Origin: Lyophyllum atratum
Lineage: Eukaryota; Basidiomycota; Agaricomycetes; Agaricales; Lyophyllaceae
Direction: 5' to 3'
Assembly: GCA_014905825.1 (NCBI GenBank)
Contig: JACGCN010000007.1
Span: 434,001 to 498,000 of the forward strand
Length of the DNA stretch: 64,000 bases
The notes under the pieces are model-generated. The model saw only the letters and a list, made by a program, of their open reading frames with translations, ran no database searches and was not told where the DNA came from. The translations under genes and the position numbers were made by a program. Of this stretch, positions 13,141-26,022 are shown piece after piece. Positions within the stretch are counted from its first letter, which is position 1; each line of letters starts with the position of its first letter.

Positions 13141-16100
13141 ATGGCCAACGTCGTTAACTTTGTTTTCCGGCCTCGTCGTGACAAGTTTAATCCCATGGCC
13201 CGAGATAAATCTAGACTTTCGAGGTGAAAAGCCTTGGTTTCTTGCGTTCTCACCTACATGCCTGATACTTCGTTTGTGTGGCGACAGGACAGTTCCCGCA
13301 ACACAAGAATCCGCATCTGCCACCCCTTGGGACGACTGGGAGCTTGATGCCGATTTCTTCGGTGCCCTATCCAGATGGACCATCGATAACCCAGAGTCCA
13401 GTCTCGATCGTGTTCTGGCGAACGTATGCACTGTCATAGATCGGGCGGAGAACTTCTTTGAAGTGATCCCTGATAGTCCATTCCCTGCTCGTGGCCTTGT
13501 CAAGGCGTTGGCACATCTCATTAAGCTTGGCGCGGTATGTTTCCCATGACTATTTCAAGGTGGTTGCCGAGCTCATGGTAATACAGACTATCGCAGTCGC
13601 GAAATCGGAAGTCCAGGGATTTGCTAAAGATATCATTGGATGGGTGAGCGACGTCAAATCGTCGTTCAACGCTGCTGGGAATGGTGATTTTACGAGAACG
13701 ACGTGGAACAACCTCACAAAGATGCGGTACACCTGACCATTTTTCCCGCGATTCTGAATGGTCCTCTGATTTTCTCTTCGCAGGGACCTGATAGACGAGA
13801 TTTGTAGATGGGCAACAACACGACTAGTGAGAATTTCTTTTTGCGACATTACGCCAGACTGACATCATTGATCTAGCTCGATGACCGGTGGTCCCTGTCC
13901 CAGCTGACAGTCCAAAGAGAGATCGCCGATTTCAAAACTCGTATCAACGAAGCTCGTGAGATATTCCGGGTACGTATTGTGACATAAACTCTTTGTGGAG
14001 ATCGATTCTAACTTCTTGTGCTGTAGGACCGCTCCATTATTTGCATATTTGGAGGCATCGATGCTATGCTACAAAAGCTACGCACACTCATCGTAGGGCA
14101 AGACGCCATTACACTCGCACTGGGAAAACTCAAGGACACCCAAGAAGCGCACTTGGTGAGCAGATACGTCAGTCAAGTCGGTCATCCGCCCAGTCTTTGA
14201 ATATATATTCCAGAAAAATATCATTGACGTGCTAGAGGTGCAGGAGCAGGCCAGGGCTCGCCAACAATACTTGAATTCTACACTTTCCCCACACGTGGTC
14301 GCGAATCCCACCTATGTTCACCAAGGGAAGTCACCATGTGATGATGACACACGAGTCGATATTCTCGCAGACGTAAAAGCATGGATAAACGACCTCTCTG
14401 AAAGTTCCCAGAACTTCTTATGGCTCTCAGGCGATCCTGGATGTGGAAAATCTGCTATTACTGCCACCATCACTCGACAATGCAAGGACGAAGACCAGCT
14501 CTGGGCACAGTTTTTCATCAACCGCAATAATCTCAACACCATAAATCCAAACACCTATTTTCCATCCATTGCTCGACAGCTGGCTGATAAGTCGGAGGCC
14601 GTCGAGCGTCAGATCTATGGTGCCTTGAAACAACGACCTTCGCTCGTGGATAGCCCTCGTGCGGCGGCGGAGCTCTTCATTAGCGCCGTTGGAGCTGCAT
14701 CAAAGATTCATCCCACGAAACCTATGGTGATCGTCATCGATGGACTAGATGAAACCGACAGGCGACGTCTAGAGGACATTGCAACAATATTTTCTACGCT
14801 CTTCAAAGCTCTTCCATCGTACCACAATGCGAAAATCTTCATCTCCAGTCGAACTGATGACGAAATCCAAAAACCATTCCGCAAGGCTATGGACGTCGAA
14901 AACGTCAAGCATATTCATCTTTATACCTCTGAAGAATCCTCTATACGTGATGTCTCGAACTTCTTGAGAAGGCGACTCAGGCAGATCGCTGAAAAGAACA
15001 ATTTGGATCCGGATGTATGGCCGGGAAACCGATCCTTGGAGAGGTTGACACTTGGAGCCGCGGGCCTTTTTATCTGGGCAGTCACAGTCGTAAAGTTCTT
15101 CCAAGCACAGCTTGATCGATGGGGCAGAGAGCGTCTGAAGGACGTGCTGGACAGGCTGACTTCCGAGGGGATGAAGGACATCAACAAACTTTACACTGTC
15201 GTCCTCGAACTCACCTACGACAAAGATACCGACAAGTGGGCATTCGAAACATTTCGTCGTGTAGTGGGTGCCATCGTAGTTGTTCGGGAGCCGCTAAGCC
15301 TTGGCGACCTCGCAGCCATGCTCAATGTTCGGGAGCGTCCCGATAGCGAGCCCGTCGATATGGAGCTCTTCGTTCGCCGGCTACGTACAGTGCTGGTTGC
15401 AGGTACTGACGAGATTGACCAGACTACGACCCCCCGTCTTCATAAATCCTTTGTTGAATTCATCACTGGAGATAATGCTGAACAGCAGTTCCGTGTTGAT
15501 TCTGGAGTCGCACATAGCGAGGTCACACTTCAATGTCTTTGGCATCTTAGTGATGCATATATCGCCCTTAACACCAGATCCGGATATCCCTTATCCGGTC
15601 ACCTTCGATATGCTCTGCGATTTTGCACATCACACCTCCTTCCGCGAGACGGTGTGACTATTGGAATCATCGTCGACTCAGAGCCTACCATCGATCTTCC
15701 AGACCTTAACTCTTTCATTCGACTGTCATCCGATGAAAATTCCACTGGGCCGATTGGTATTGGTATCTCAAAGGATGGTTCCCAGATCTTCACATCCTTC
15801 GACAACCATCATGATGTTGACACCTGGGATGCAGCGAGTGGGCAGCTTGTTCCCTCCGAGTCTGCACCTATTGCTGTACTTGAAGGGCACAATTCCGCTG
15901 TGACCAGCGTTAGCTTCTCGCCAGATGGGAGTCAAATTGTCTCAGGCTCGTGGGACCGCACGATTCGTCTGTGGACGACGGGAACCTACCAACCAGTTGC
16001 TTCGCTGGAAGGTCACACACATCGCGTAAACATTGTTTGTTTCTCTCCGGATGGGAAGTGTATTGCCTCAGGCTCCGGTGACAAGACAATCCGCATATGG

Positions 16101-17417
16101 GATACAAAGACAGGACAGAATATTGGCACACCTCTTGTAGGCCACACTTCTCCTGTTATATCTGTTGCGTTTTCTCCAAACGGCCGATACATCGTTTCAG
16201 GCTCTTGCAATGAGCGGTTCGGCGTCGCTTCAGGCCCTCATGACCGAACTATCCGTCTCTGGGACGTCCAGAAATTAAAACCTCTCCGGTCACCCTTAAT
16301 TAGGCACACTGACACGGTAGAGAATGTTGCGTTTTCTTCAGATGGTACGCAGATCCTCTCCAGCTCTGACGACACCATTCATCGCTGGGATCTCCACACT
16401 GGCCAGCTGATTGGGTCACTACTTGTGGGCCATGCCACAAGCACAGGCCGCCGCACTGCCTTCTCTAAAGACTTCAGTCATGTCGTTGCGTGTGCTGAAG
16501 ACGGCACCATCAGTCTGTGGGATGCAAGGACTGCTCAGCCAATTGGCAAACCCTGGGTGGGCAATACGAGCACAGTGCGGTCCGTTGCCTTTTCTCCCAG
16601 CGGATGTCATGTCCTTTCCAACTCCCACGACATGTCACTGCGACTATGGGACGTGCAGAGTGGACAGGTCGTCGCAACTTTTACTGGTTATACCTACGCC
16701 CAACTTTCGCTTGCTTTCTCACCTGATGGAAAGCAGGTTGTCTCTGGCGGCTCCCTCGATGGAACCATTCGCATTTGGAATATCCCGTTTTCCTTCGTGG
16801 GCCATACAAAGACAGAATTCACAAGTTTTTCACGCAGTGGGAAACTGGTGCTGTCTGGTCACCCCGGTCATATTGTGCGGCTGCGGAATACTACGACCAC
16901 TGAGATTGGGGTCAAGGAGCTTTCCCTCGAAGGAAAGGTGTCTCTTCGTTTTGTCGAATTTTCGCCTGACGAGTCATGCATTGCTGGGACGTCCGATGAA
17001 GGTATACTGTACCTTTGGGACACAGCAACACGTTCGCTTCTCGGGTCTTCGCCACCGGGCTCCATTGTCAACGCAGCATCAATCTCGTTCACAACCGACG
17101 GCAAGGACATCATCGTGTCATACAATGACCGCCGACCCGACACTGTCTGGTCCGTACGGGATGGGAGACTCATTCACCTGCCTGATGTACTCCAGCCACA
17201 GCCAAGAGTCCATAACTCCACTTCCTTCGACGTGACCCAAGTCGCACACATTGATGGTGCTGCCGCGGCTATCACCAGTCGTCTTCGACATGTTCGATGG
17301 TACCCCAGGCGGGAAACCGACACCGGGTTCTGGGCCTACGTCAACAACCATATCATCAGAGGCAATGATGATGGTTCATTCGTGATCGTGCCCGTCAGTC
17401 GCGGCAACGTCACTTAA
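13141..17417 (+). CDS. NACHT-WD40 STAND protein (HET-E/HET-D type)
   Basis: Predicted intracellular NLR-like receptor of 1312 residues in seven exons: 13141-13223, 13288-13534, 13587-13726, 13784-13826, 13877-13969, 14027-14155 and 14214-17417. All six introns (50-64 nt) close in frame. Residues 1-245 form a helical N-terminal domain that loosely resembles fungal Goodbye-type signalling domains; that is tentative. The NACHT region has a Walker A GDPGCGKSA near residue 317 and Walker B MVIVIDGLDE near 415. From about 790 to the end there are some 10-11 WD40 blades of the GHxxxVxSVxFSPDGxxIVSGSxDxTIRLWD type, diverged rather than near-identical. NACHT-WD40 proteins of Podospora (HET-E, HET-D, HET-R) control heterokaryon incompatibility by sensing a partner through the WD40 propeller. 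A similar role here is inference. The gene is convergent with HET-C. Confidence 0.93.
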
Positions 17418-17901
17418 TGGTCAGCCGAGACTAGGACTCGTGTTGTGCATGTTCTTACGGATGTCCTGATCTCATTAGTCCAGGTACCAGTGGTCCCGCA
17501 CTTGGCGAAGGGGGAGAGGGTGAGAATGGCCAGACACGTGGGCTACGTATCGAAATGGAGAGTCTGAGGGGGCGAAAACGAGATTTGCGCGAATTCATGA
17601 GCAAGACGCATGACCGGCTCATTGTCTTCACCGCCATACAGCGCCGCTGATTATATACTCCAATGATCATTGCTGCGATAGCTGATTGTGGAAGTGAGGC
17701 TGCGTCTGACGTCAGGTAACCATTGCACAAAACATGCAGTTCCTAGGTATTCAGATCCTACAATCACAAAAGAAACTACCAAGAGCCTCCCCGTTCCATC
17801 TCTAAGCGAATAAAAAAGTCGGCAGCCTCAATACAAGTCCTATTCACCTCCTCCACCTTCTTTATCCCTATCACATCACATCCCACCCCCGCCTTCACAT
17901 C
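17418..17901. other. convergent intergenic region NACHT-WD40 / HET-C
   Basis: 484 bases between two convergent stop codons, so both 3' untranslated regions lie here. No gene or repeat was recognised. Confidence 0.5.
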
Positions 17902-20900
17902 CTACCACCCACCCCCCTGCGGCCCCCCAGGGAACCCCGGGGGCGCACCCGGAAACTGCGGCGGCGGCGGCCCCTGTCCCTGGTAATGCCCCTGCCCCTG
18001 CCCACCCCCATGTTCAGCACCCAGGTACCCCGGTCCACCCTGCCACCCATGCTCAGCCCCAGGGAACCCCGGACCCACACCAGGGAACCCCGGAGGCGGC
18101 GAAGCGTACGCAGGCGCATACCCCACATGTGGCTGGGGGATCGACGGCGGCGGGCTATACGCGGGTGCGTACCCACCCCCGCCCGCGCCAGGGAAGGACG
18201 GAGGCGGGCCTGAAGGGGGCGCGTAACCACCACCACCCGCGCCAGGGAAGGACGGAGGCGGACCCGAGGGCGGTGCGTATCCCGATCCACTGGGAGGCGG
18301 GCCGGAGGGCGGTGCGTACGTCGCGTGTTCGTTGTAATACGATCCCGCCTGGCCCGTCGTCGGCATCGGCTGCCCCTGTCCCTGTCCCTGTCCATGCTGC
18401 CCATACCCACTCTCCCCGTACCCACCCACCCCCACCCCATACCCCTCCCCATCCCTCCTCTTCCCGCCCCCACCCCCCAAAACCTGCTGCACCTGCGCCA
18501 CCCCCGGTATCTGGCCCGCATACCCCTGCAACGTCTGCTGCAACCCCACCCCCTGCTGCTGTGCATACCCCCCCTGCCCCACCGGCTTCCCCCCGTCCCC
18601 CGCAAGCCTCACATTCTCATGACTCCGCACGGCAGCCTTAGAGAGGCGCTGGAGGGTCTTTTGCTGGTGTTTGCCTAGGTGCTGGACCCAGGTGGAGAGG
18701 CAGGTGAGCATTTCGCGCTGGACCTTTGAGGAGGGGGTGTGGAATTCTGGGTGGAAGCTAAACGGGGGTGAGTGGTGGGGTGAGTTGGTAATCTTGGAAT
18801 GGGGAGAGGGGGCGGGGGCGGGAGGAGGGGGGACGTACAGGCATTGGAGGATCTCTTCGGACGTGGTGTGGACGTTGACGGAGGTATCGTCCCATGCTTT
18901 GGTGACGAGCCCGACCGTGTTGATCTAAGCAAAAGCAAAACTTCAGACCGGCCACCTCCCCCTCATGAACACAACGCACCACGACCACCTTAGCCACCAT
19001 CCCAGCCGGTTCATTCAATATCAGGTTCTACACCCATCCCATCCCATCAGCACATATTCGAAAACCACGAGGGGATAACTCACAAAGTGGTCCTTACTCA
19101 AAAACGAATGCGTCGGATCCGACTACACCCTCATCAGCACGCCCCTTCCCAAACATAAAACACAAAAAAGAGAGACGCACCGCCCTCGGATCATTAAACA
19201 CCTCATACTGATCATGGCTATTGATCACTTCGCCCGAGATCTCGCTCAGGCCCGCCGTCGTCGTTTTTAGGATGGGCTTGAGGAACGGCTGCACACAATG
19301 GAGGAGGATGAGCACCCGGATGCAGGGGAACAGGGGGAACAGGGGGGAGGGACGCACCTCGAGAGTGGTGAACACGAAGACGGAGATGGAGTCCATGATC
19401 TTGTCGATGAGGGGCCCGAGCCCGGGGATCTTCTCAATTGTTTTTGATATCTTCTTCACCACTGTCGATTCCATATCCCATGAGCATTCATGCACCCAAT
19501 CCAAGCACCAAAACACCAAGAAGCAAAAAAGTAGGAAAAAGAAGAAAGAGAGAAAGGAGAGAAGAACACCCACCCGAATCCCTAAACGTCAACACCTGCC
19601 AAAGCACAGCATGCAACTCCTGCGGACTCATCTCCTCCGGCCTCTTCCCCCCTCCCCCTCCCTGTCCCCCCGCCCTTATCCTCTCCACCGCATCCAGCTC
19701 CCTCCCCATCTCCCCTCCATCCCCGCCCGGGATGCTGAACAATAAATCCCTTAGTATATCTCCCTCGGAGCGCGCACCGCCCCGCGACGTGTTGGAGGAG
19801 CGGGCCTGGTCGATGGACTTGTTGAGGTCGGAGACGGAGGCTTGGGAGAGGTGGTCGGTGGCTTCGCCGAGCATGGAGTGGGCGAAGTCGGATGAGCCGA
19901 AGGTGCCTTGGAGGGAGGTCAGCGATTCTGTACTCTCACCTACAACAAAAACAGAGAAAAACACATACCAGTAACAATAGGCGCAACCCACTTCCCATTG
20001 GGCGCTTGCACCCTCACCTGCTCCCCAACATGCAAAAACACCTCCCGATGCCCCATCATCACCAGCGCCAACTCACACCAATTCGAATGCGCCGTGAAGT
20101 CTTCCAGTGTATGCAGCTGCCCCCCCCCCCCAAAGTCCAAGTCAGTGTTTGCTCCCACACATTACACATTACATAGATGCGAGTAAGGAAAGACCCACCA
20201 GCGTGCCCAAAAGCCTATACGCCTCGTACTCGTCCCCCTTCTGCCCCTGTGCACGATGCTGCCTCCCAAGGTGGATGCACCGCTCGAGGAGGCGCCGGAC
20301 GAGGGCCTTGGAGGTGTCCCACCCGCCTTGCTCTACACCCCACACATCAGGATTCAATTCAACCCGAAAGAAAAGGAAGGGGGGGGGGGAACGCACCGTT
20401 CGCGATGTAATTCTTCATCCCCGTCCTAGGATCAATCTCCAGCTCTCTCGGCTATATCAACGCCTCAGTCAGCATACAACGATAGAAAGGGAGGGGAGAA
20501 CGTACGTCGACAGGCCCACGAAGAGCGGGATGGTACTTGCGCGGGTCCTCGCCGTCGCCGTACCCCTTGGGGTTGTCGATGTGTTCGACGGGGAGGTAGA
20601 CGCCGATGCGTTCGGGGGTGACTTCGAATTCGTGGGTTGCGTAGCCGTGGGCCTGGGGTGTTCGTATTAGAGTTGAGGAAGGAGAAGGAGAGGAGGAAGG
20701 GAGGGCGCACCATGAAGCCGAGGACTAGGAGGAGATTCATGATCGTCTGACGGGCGGGTGGTGGTTAGACTTAGGATGGATTCCTCGTGATCGTGTAGTA
20801 AGATCGTACCTGGAGGGGCATTTTCTTCAACGACGCAATATCGATCGCCTTCACAAAACATAATGAGTCCCCCGAGCTCGATTTAAAAGAGGAAGAGCTG

Positions 20901-21357
20901 AAATCGCACTTGACTGTAATCGCGCAACCAATTCCTGTCAAAAATCCCGATCAGTCAGTAGGAGGCATAAGGGAGGGAGGGATGGGGGGAAGATGAGCAC
21001 CCGAAGTAGACACGCTTGATATCGAGGCCGTTGAACTTGTGCCCCTTTGAGATCATCGCTGCGAGCGCGAACCCTCCGCCGGTGCGTTTAACCAGCTCCG
21101 CCAATGCGTCTTCCTAGTCAAAAGATAAGCTTTCTGTATACGATCGGCTCACTCAAGATCGCAACGCACGATATCACCATGCCGGAACGCTCTACCCTCC
21201 ATATACGCAAATCTACCGGATACCTCAGTCCCACCAGCCCATTTCGGAATCAAAAGACAACGTACGAGGGAATATTGCCTGCGCCGAACGCGTACACGCC
21301 ATTGCCGGAGAGGCACACTGCGAATACGAACACTAAAATGAAGAGAACGGAAGGCAT
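17902..21357 (-). CDS. het-C: HET-C family protein (heterokaryon incompatibility C)
   Basis: Secretory/membrane-associated protein of the Neurospora HET-C family, 792 residues. I derived 16 exons: 21357-21266, 21212-21170, 21113-21001, 20934-20910, 20848-20810, 20746-20711, 20652-20506, 20451-20397, 20332-20199, 20116-19969, 19927-19574, 19461-19358, 19288-19181, 19122-19084, 18924-18839 and 18757-17902. All phases close. The N-terminal signal peptide runs MPSVLFILVFVFAVC to about residue 23 and is followed by FGAGNIPS. Family blocks are GRAFRHGDIEDAL, VYFGNWLRDYSQAID, HGYATHEFEVTPERIGVY, EHIDNPKGYGDG, GMKNYIANE, HTLEDFTAHSNWCELALVMM and SVVKKISKTIEKIPGLGPL. The tail from about residue 570 is Gly/Pro/Tyr rich with repeated YAPPSGPPPSFPGAGGGG units, matching the glycine-rich tail of the family. 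Neurospora het-c alleles govern non-self recognition. The basidiomycete role is unknown. Confidence 0.95.
18100..18320 (-). repeat. coding tandem repeat in HET-C tail
   Basis: Minus-strand coding repeats give successive YAPPSGPPP(SFPGAGGGG) and YAPAYxxPP units. Two neighbouring units are almost identical at DNA level (about 18178-18209 and 18235-18265 on the plus strand). This marks replication slippage within the proline/glycine-rich C-terminus. Confidence 0.75.
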
Positions 21358-21810
21358 GTCGGGAGTTGGAAAGGAAGGGTATTATTTATGGCGGCCGGGA
21401 TTATATGCGCTCATTGAGGCTTGGCCCATCCGAATCCGGCGAGGGCGGTGTTGCTCCGCACCCCGGCCACCCCGGCGCAACCAGATAAGAATCGCGAGGC
21501 TGGGACTGGGGGGTGATACTTATCATAGCCTAGAGTCGTTGGGGGGCAGGGAGGGCAGGATACGAGGCTGGGTGCTTAGAGTGAGGGGAGGGGTGGGCGG
21601 CTAAGCCACCGCGAGATGCCGAAGAAGCCGAAGGGACGGTGGGGAATATTTTTTTTCGGCTGTCATCGTTTTCCTCCTCCCCACACCATCGCTCTCGCCT
21701 CTGTCGGTCTTGCTCTGTCCGTGCTGTATTCCTTAGACTTTCACGTCCTTTAATCATTCATGCAAGTCTTTCTACCCATAAAATATGATTGTTGCTAACC
21801 CCCAGATAGC
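21358..21810. promoter_or_regulatory. divergent promoter region HET-C / NTF2-RRM gene
   Basis: 453 bases separate the two start codons, which point away from each other, so the promoters and 5' leaders of both must lie here. An A/T-rich tract near 21645-21655 and a C/T-rich stretch after 21670 fall on the NTF2-RRM side. The sequence GTTGCTAACCCCCAG just before the ATG at 21811 resembles a 3' splice site, so a 5'-UTR intron is possible. Confidence 0.45.
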
Positions 21811-23329
21811 ATGACGAATTCCACTACCACGCCCGTCGTCCCGAGTGAAGTCGGCTGGCAGTTTGTTCCACAGTACTATACCTTTGTCAACAAGCAGCCC
21901 GATCGTTTGCACTGTTTCTATACAAAAAGCTCCACCTTCATCCACGGCACAGAGGGTGAGGACGGCAAGCCCTGCTTCGGTCAACAGGTGCCCTTCATAT
22001 CCATCATCATCAATACCAACTAACGCTAACACTAACAACCCCCACCCCACCCCCCAGGAAATCCACAACAAGATAACCTCCATCGGCTTCCAAGACTGCA
22101 AAGTCTTCATCCACTCCGTCGACGCCCAGTCCTCCGCCAACGGCGGCATCATCATCCAAGTCATCGGCGAAATGTCCAACCACGGCGAGCCCTGGCGCAA
22201 ATTCGTCCAGACCTTCTTCCTCGCCGAGCAGCCCAACGGCTACTTCGTCCTCAACGACATCTTCCGCTTCCTCAAGGAAGAAACCATCGAGTCCGACGAC
22301 GCATCCGACACCGCCGACGTCGAGGCCCCCGCTGCCCCCACCGAAGCCGCCCCATCCTCCCCGGCCCCACCCGCCCCAGAGAGCGTCTTCGAGACCCCAT
22401 GCGAGCCCACCCTCCCTCCCGCCCCAGTTGCCGCCCCCGCCGTCGCTGCCCCTCCCCCAGCCGCTGAGGAAGCCCCCGCCCCTGCCCCCGACGTCCCCGA
22501 GCCCCCCGTCGCTCGCCCCCCCACCCCCGCACCGGAACCCGCTCAGCCCGAGCCCACACCCGCCCCCAACGGCATCCACACCCCCGCCCCCGTCGAGGCC
22601 GAAAAGCCCGCCACCCCCGCCCCTGCTCCAGCCCAGGAGAAGGCACCCACGCCCACGCCCGCACATGCACCGACACCTTCAAAACCCGCCACCCCCGCCC
22701 CCGCCCCCGCAGCGCCAAAGACCTGGGCCTCCCTCGCCGCGTCCAACTCTAACAAATGGGGCGCAGCAGTCGCTCAAGAGTCCCGTGGTATCACAGTGGA
22801 GAACCCCAGCTCCCCCGCCACGCCCTCTCCCCTCCCCGCCCCCACCGGCACCCAAACGCCCCCCCGCCCCCCTCACCCACCCCATCAACCTCAAGGAGGA
22901 CCAGCCCAGATCACCACCCCCCACTGCTTCATCAAAGGCGTAACCGAGCCCCTCTCCCAATCCCTCCTCCTCACCACCCTCACCTCCCGCTTCGGCCCCA
23001 TCAAGGACCTCGAGATCGTGCGCTCCAAAGCCTGCGCCTTCCTCGAGTTTGCGAGTGTGGAGGGGGCGAGGAGGGCGATTGCGGCGAGCCCGGTGTGGGT
23101 GGAGGTACCCGGGGGGGAGGTGGGGAGTGTGAGGATACTGGTGGAGACGAAGAAGGAGAGGGGGGAGAGGCCTGTTAGTCGGCCTAGGGGGGGGGCGCCG
23201 GGGGGTCCGGGGCAGGAACAGAGACAGGGTGGGCAGGGAGGGGTGAATGGTGGAGCTGGGGGGGAGAGAGGTGGGTATAGGGGACGGGGGGCGCCGAGGG
23301 GGAGGGGTGCGGGGGTGGGTCCGAAGTAA
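21811..23329 (+). CDS. NTF2- and RRM-domain protein, G3BP/Nxt3-like
   Basis: Predicted cytoplasmic RNA-binding protein of 482 residues in two exons: 21811-21987 and 22058-23329. The donor is GTGCCC, not a strong consensus, but frame and homology require it. The N-terminal NTF2-like domain (about 10-132) has the G3BP-type opening VGWQFVPQYYTFVNKQPDRLHCFY and closes with FVQTFFLAEQPNGYFVLNDIFRF. A Pro/Ala/Glu-rich linker of about 190 residues follows. An RRM (about 347-430) has RNP2-like HCFIKGV and RNP1-like KACAFLEF. The tail is Arg/Gly rich. The NTF2-linker-RRM-RGG order is that of metazoan G3BP and fission yeast Nxt3, which support the ubiquitin protease that deubiquitylates COPII and stress-granule targets; yeast Bre5 is the counterpart. 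Linker codons are strongly C-ending, which also creates long spurious frames on both strands. Confidence 0.92.
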
Positions 23330-23622
23330 ACCTTTGTTTGGGGGTGGGGTGGAGAGGATCTAGGAGCTGTCGTGTTGTGCTGTCGTTCATTTCTTACTGC
23401 TTACTTCAACTTGCGCCGATCTCGTCCTTCACTTGCGCCCATTGCATTGTCTGTTTACTTGTTAATCCAGCCTTTCCTTGCATTCTTGTCGTCCTTTTTT
23501 ATTTTTGGTTTTGGGAGTTGTAGTTTGTTATTGGTGCAGTAAACAATAAAAAAACAGGCATGAACGAGATGGTTGGTGATGGGTGGCGTCAGGACAATTC
23601 AAATGCAGAAGCAGGGAGCGGA

Positions 23623-23702
23623 GAGCACCTCCTCTTAACAAAGATCCGGACACATATATCACGTTTTCAGCGTCATCGAGCCCTCTTGTAAGGTGCCAAA
23701 TG
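23623..23702. repeat. direct repeat, copy 1
   Basis: About 80 bases beginning GAGCACCT and ending GTGCCAAATG recur at 23784-23864 in the same orientation with substitutions and small indels. The best conserved core is ACACATATATCAC followed by TTTTCAGCG. The copies are offset by about 161 bases, which suggests a local tandem duplication that has decayed. Confidence 0.8.
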
Positions 23703-23783
23703 GAAGGCTGGGGTTAGTGTCTCCTACTGCTTCCTTGAAAGACACGACCAGTCGTTCCTCTGAATTCTTTATGTGGACGCAGC

Positions 23784-23864
23784 GAGCACCTGCTCTCTCA
23801 AAGAACCGCAACACATATATCACTTTTTCAGCGCCATCGCGCCCTTTATTACAAGTGCCAAATG
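23784..23864. repeat. direct repeat, copy 2
   Basis: Second copy of the repeat at 23623-23702. It runs directly into an extra GCCAAAT repetition. Confidence 0.8.
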
Positions 23865-24462
23865 CCAAATGCCAGACTCAGATAGAGAATAGAGAAAGTG
23901 ATAGGACAGACACAGAAAGAGTGAGGGGGCCCGAAGAGAGGGATATGGGCAAGACTCAAAAAGAGCTTAGGCGTCAGGCCAGGAAAGAAAGACGTGAGGG
24001 TGAGAATGGCAATCAATGGTATGTACAACAAGACGGGTATGTACTCTGTAGATCCATAGGAGTCCGAAAGCACTGGCGCGGATACACGATACACACACGG
24101 TACAGGTAAGGAGCGGATAGGATATCGCCGATAACCAACCACGTGAACCTGAGGTTCCTTCCCCACAAAAAGCAAAAAAGGACAAGGAAGAGAGCAAGGA
24201 AAAAGACGACAACGACAACGACGGTAGAACCATATCCGTATGCGGGAACCCAAAGCAAGAAACGAACGAGGGGTGAGGTGCCTCCGCAACCGGGCTAAAG
24301 GCGGAAGCGAGCGTTGGCATCGAGCGCGGAGGGGATGGTATGTGACGTAAGGGGAGCTGAGAGAGCACTGGTGATCGAAAATGATAGTGGATAAATAGGT
24401 TCGAAAAGATGATGCGTTTCTGGATGCGGCTTGTGTTTGCTGTGCTTGATACGTTTTTACAT

Positions 24463-26022
<1,560 letters not shown>

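Larger units (their letters stand above)
23330..24462. other. convergent intergenic region with 161-bp-spaced repeats
   Basis: About 1.1 kb between convergent stop codons. It contains the two direct repeats listed separately. Frames of 130-146 codons here overlap on opposite strands, look compositionally random, and are not called. Confidence 0.5.

Noticed and set aside
22010..22960. Long open frames on both strands inside the NTF2-RRM gene
   Set aside because: They arise from the C-rich Pro/Ala linker, whose complement and shifted frames lack stops. Composition is pure Gly or Arg/Pro.
23693..24289. Opposing 138- and 146-codon frames between convergent genes
   Set aside because: They overlap each other and the 161-bp repeats. 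Composition looks random.
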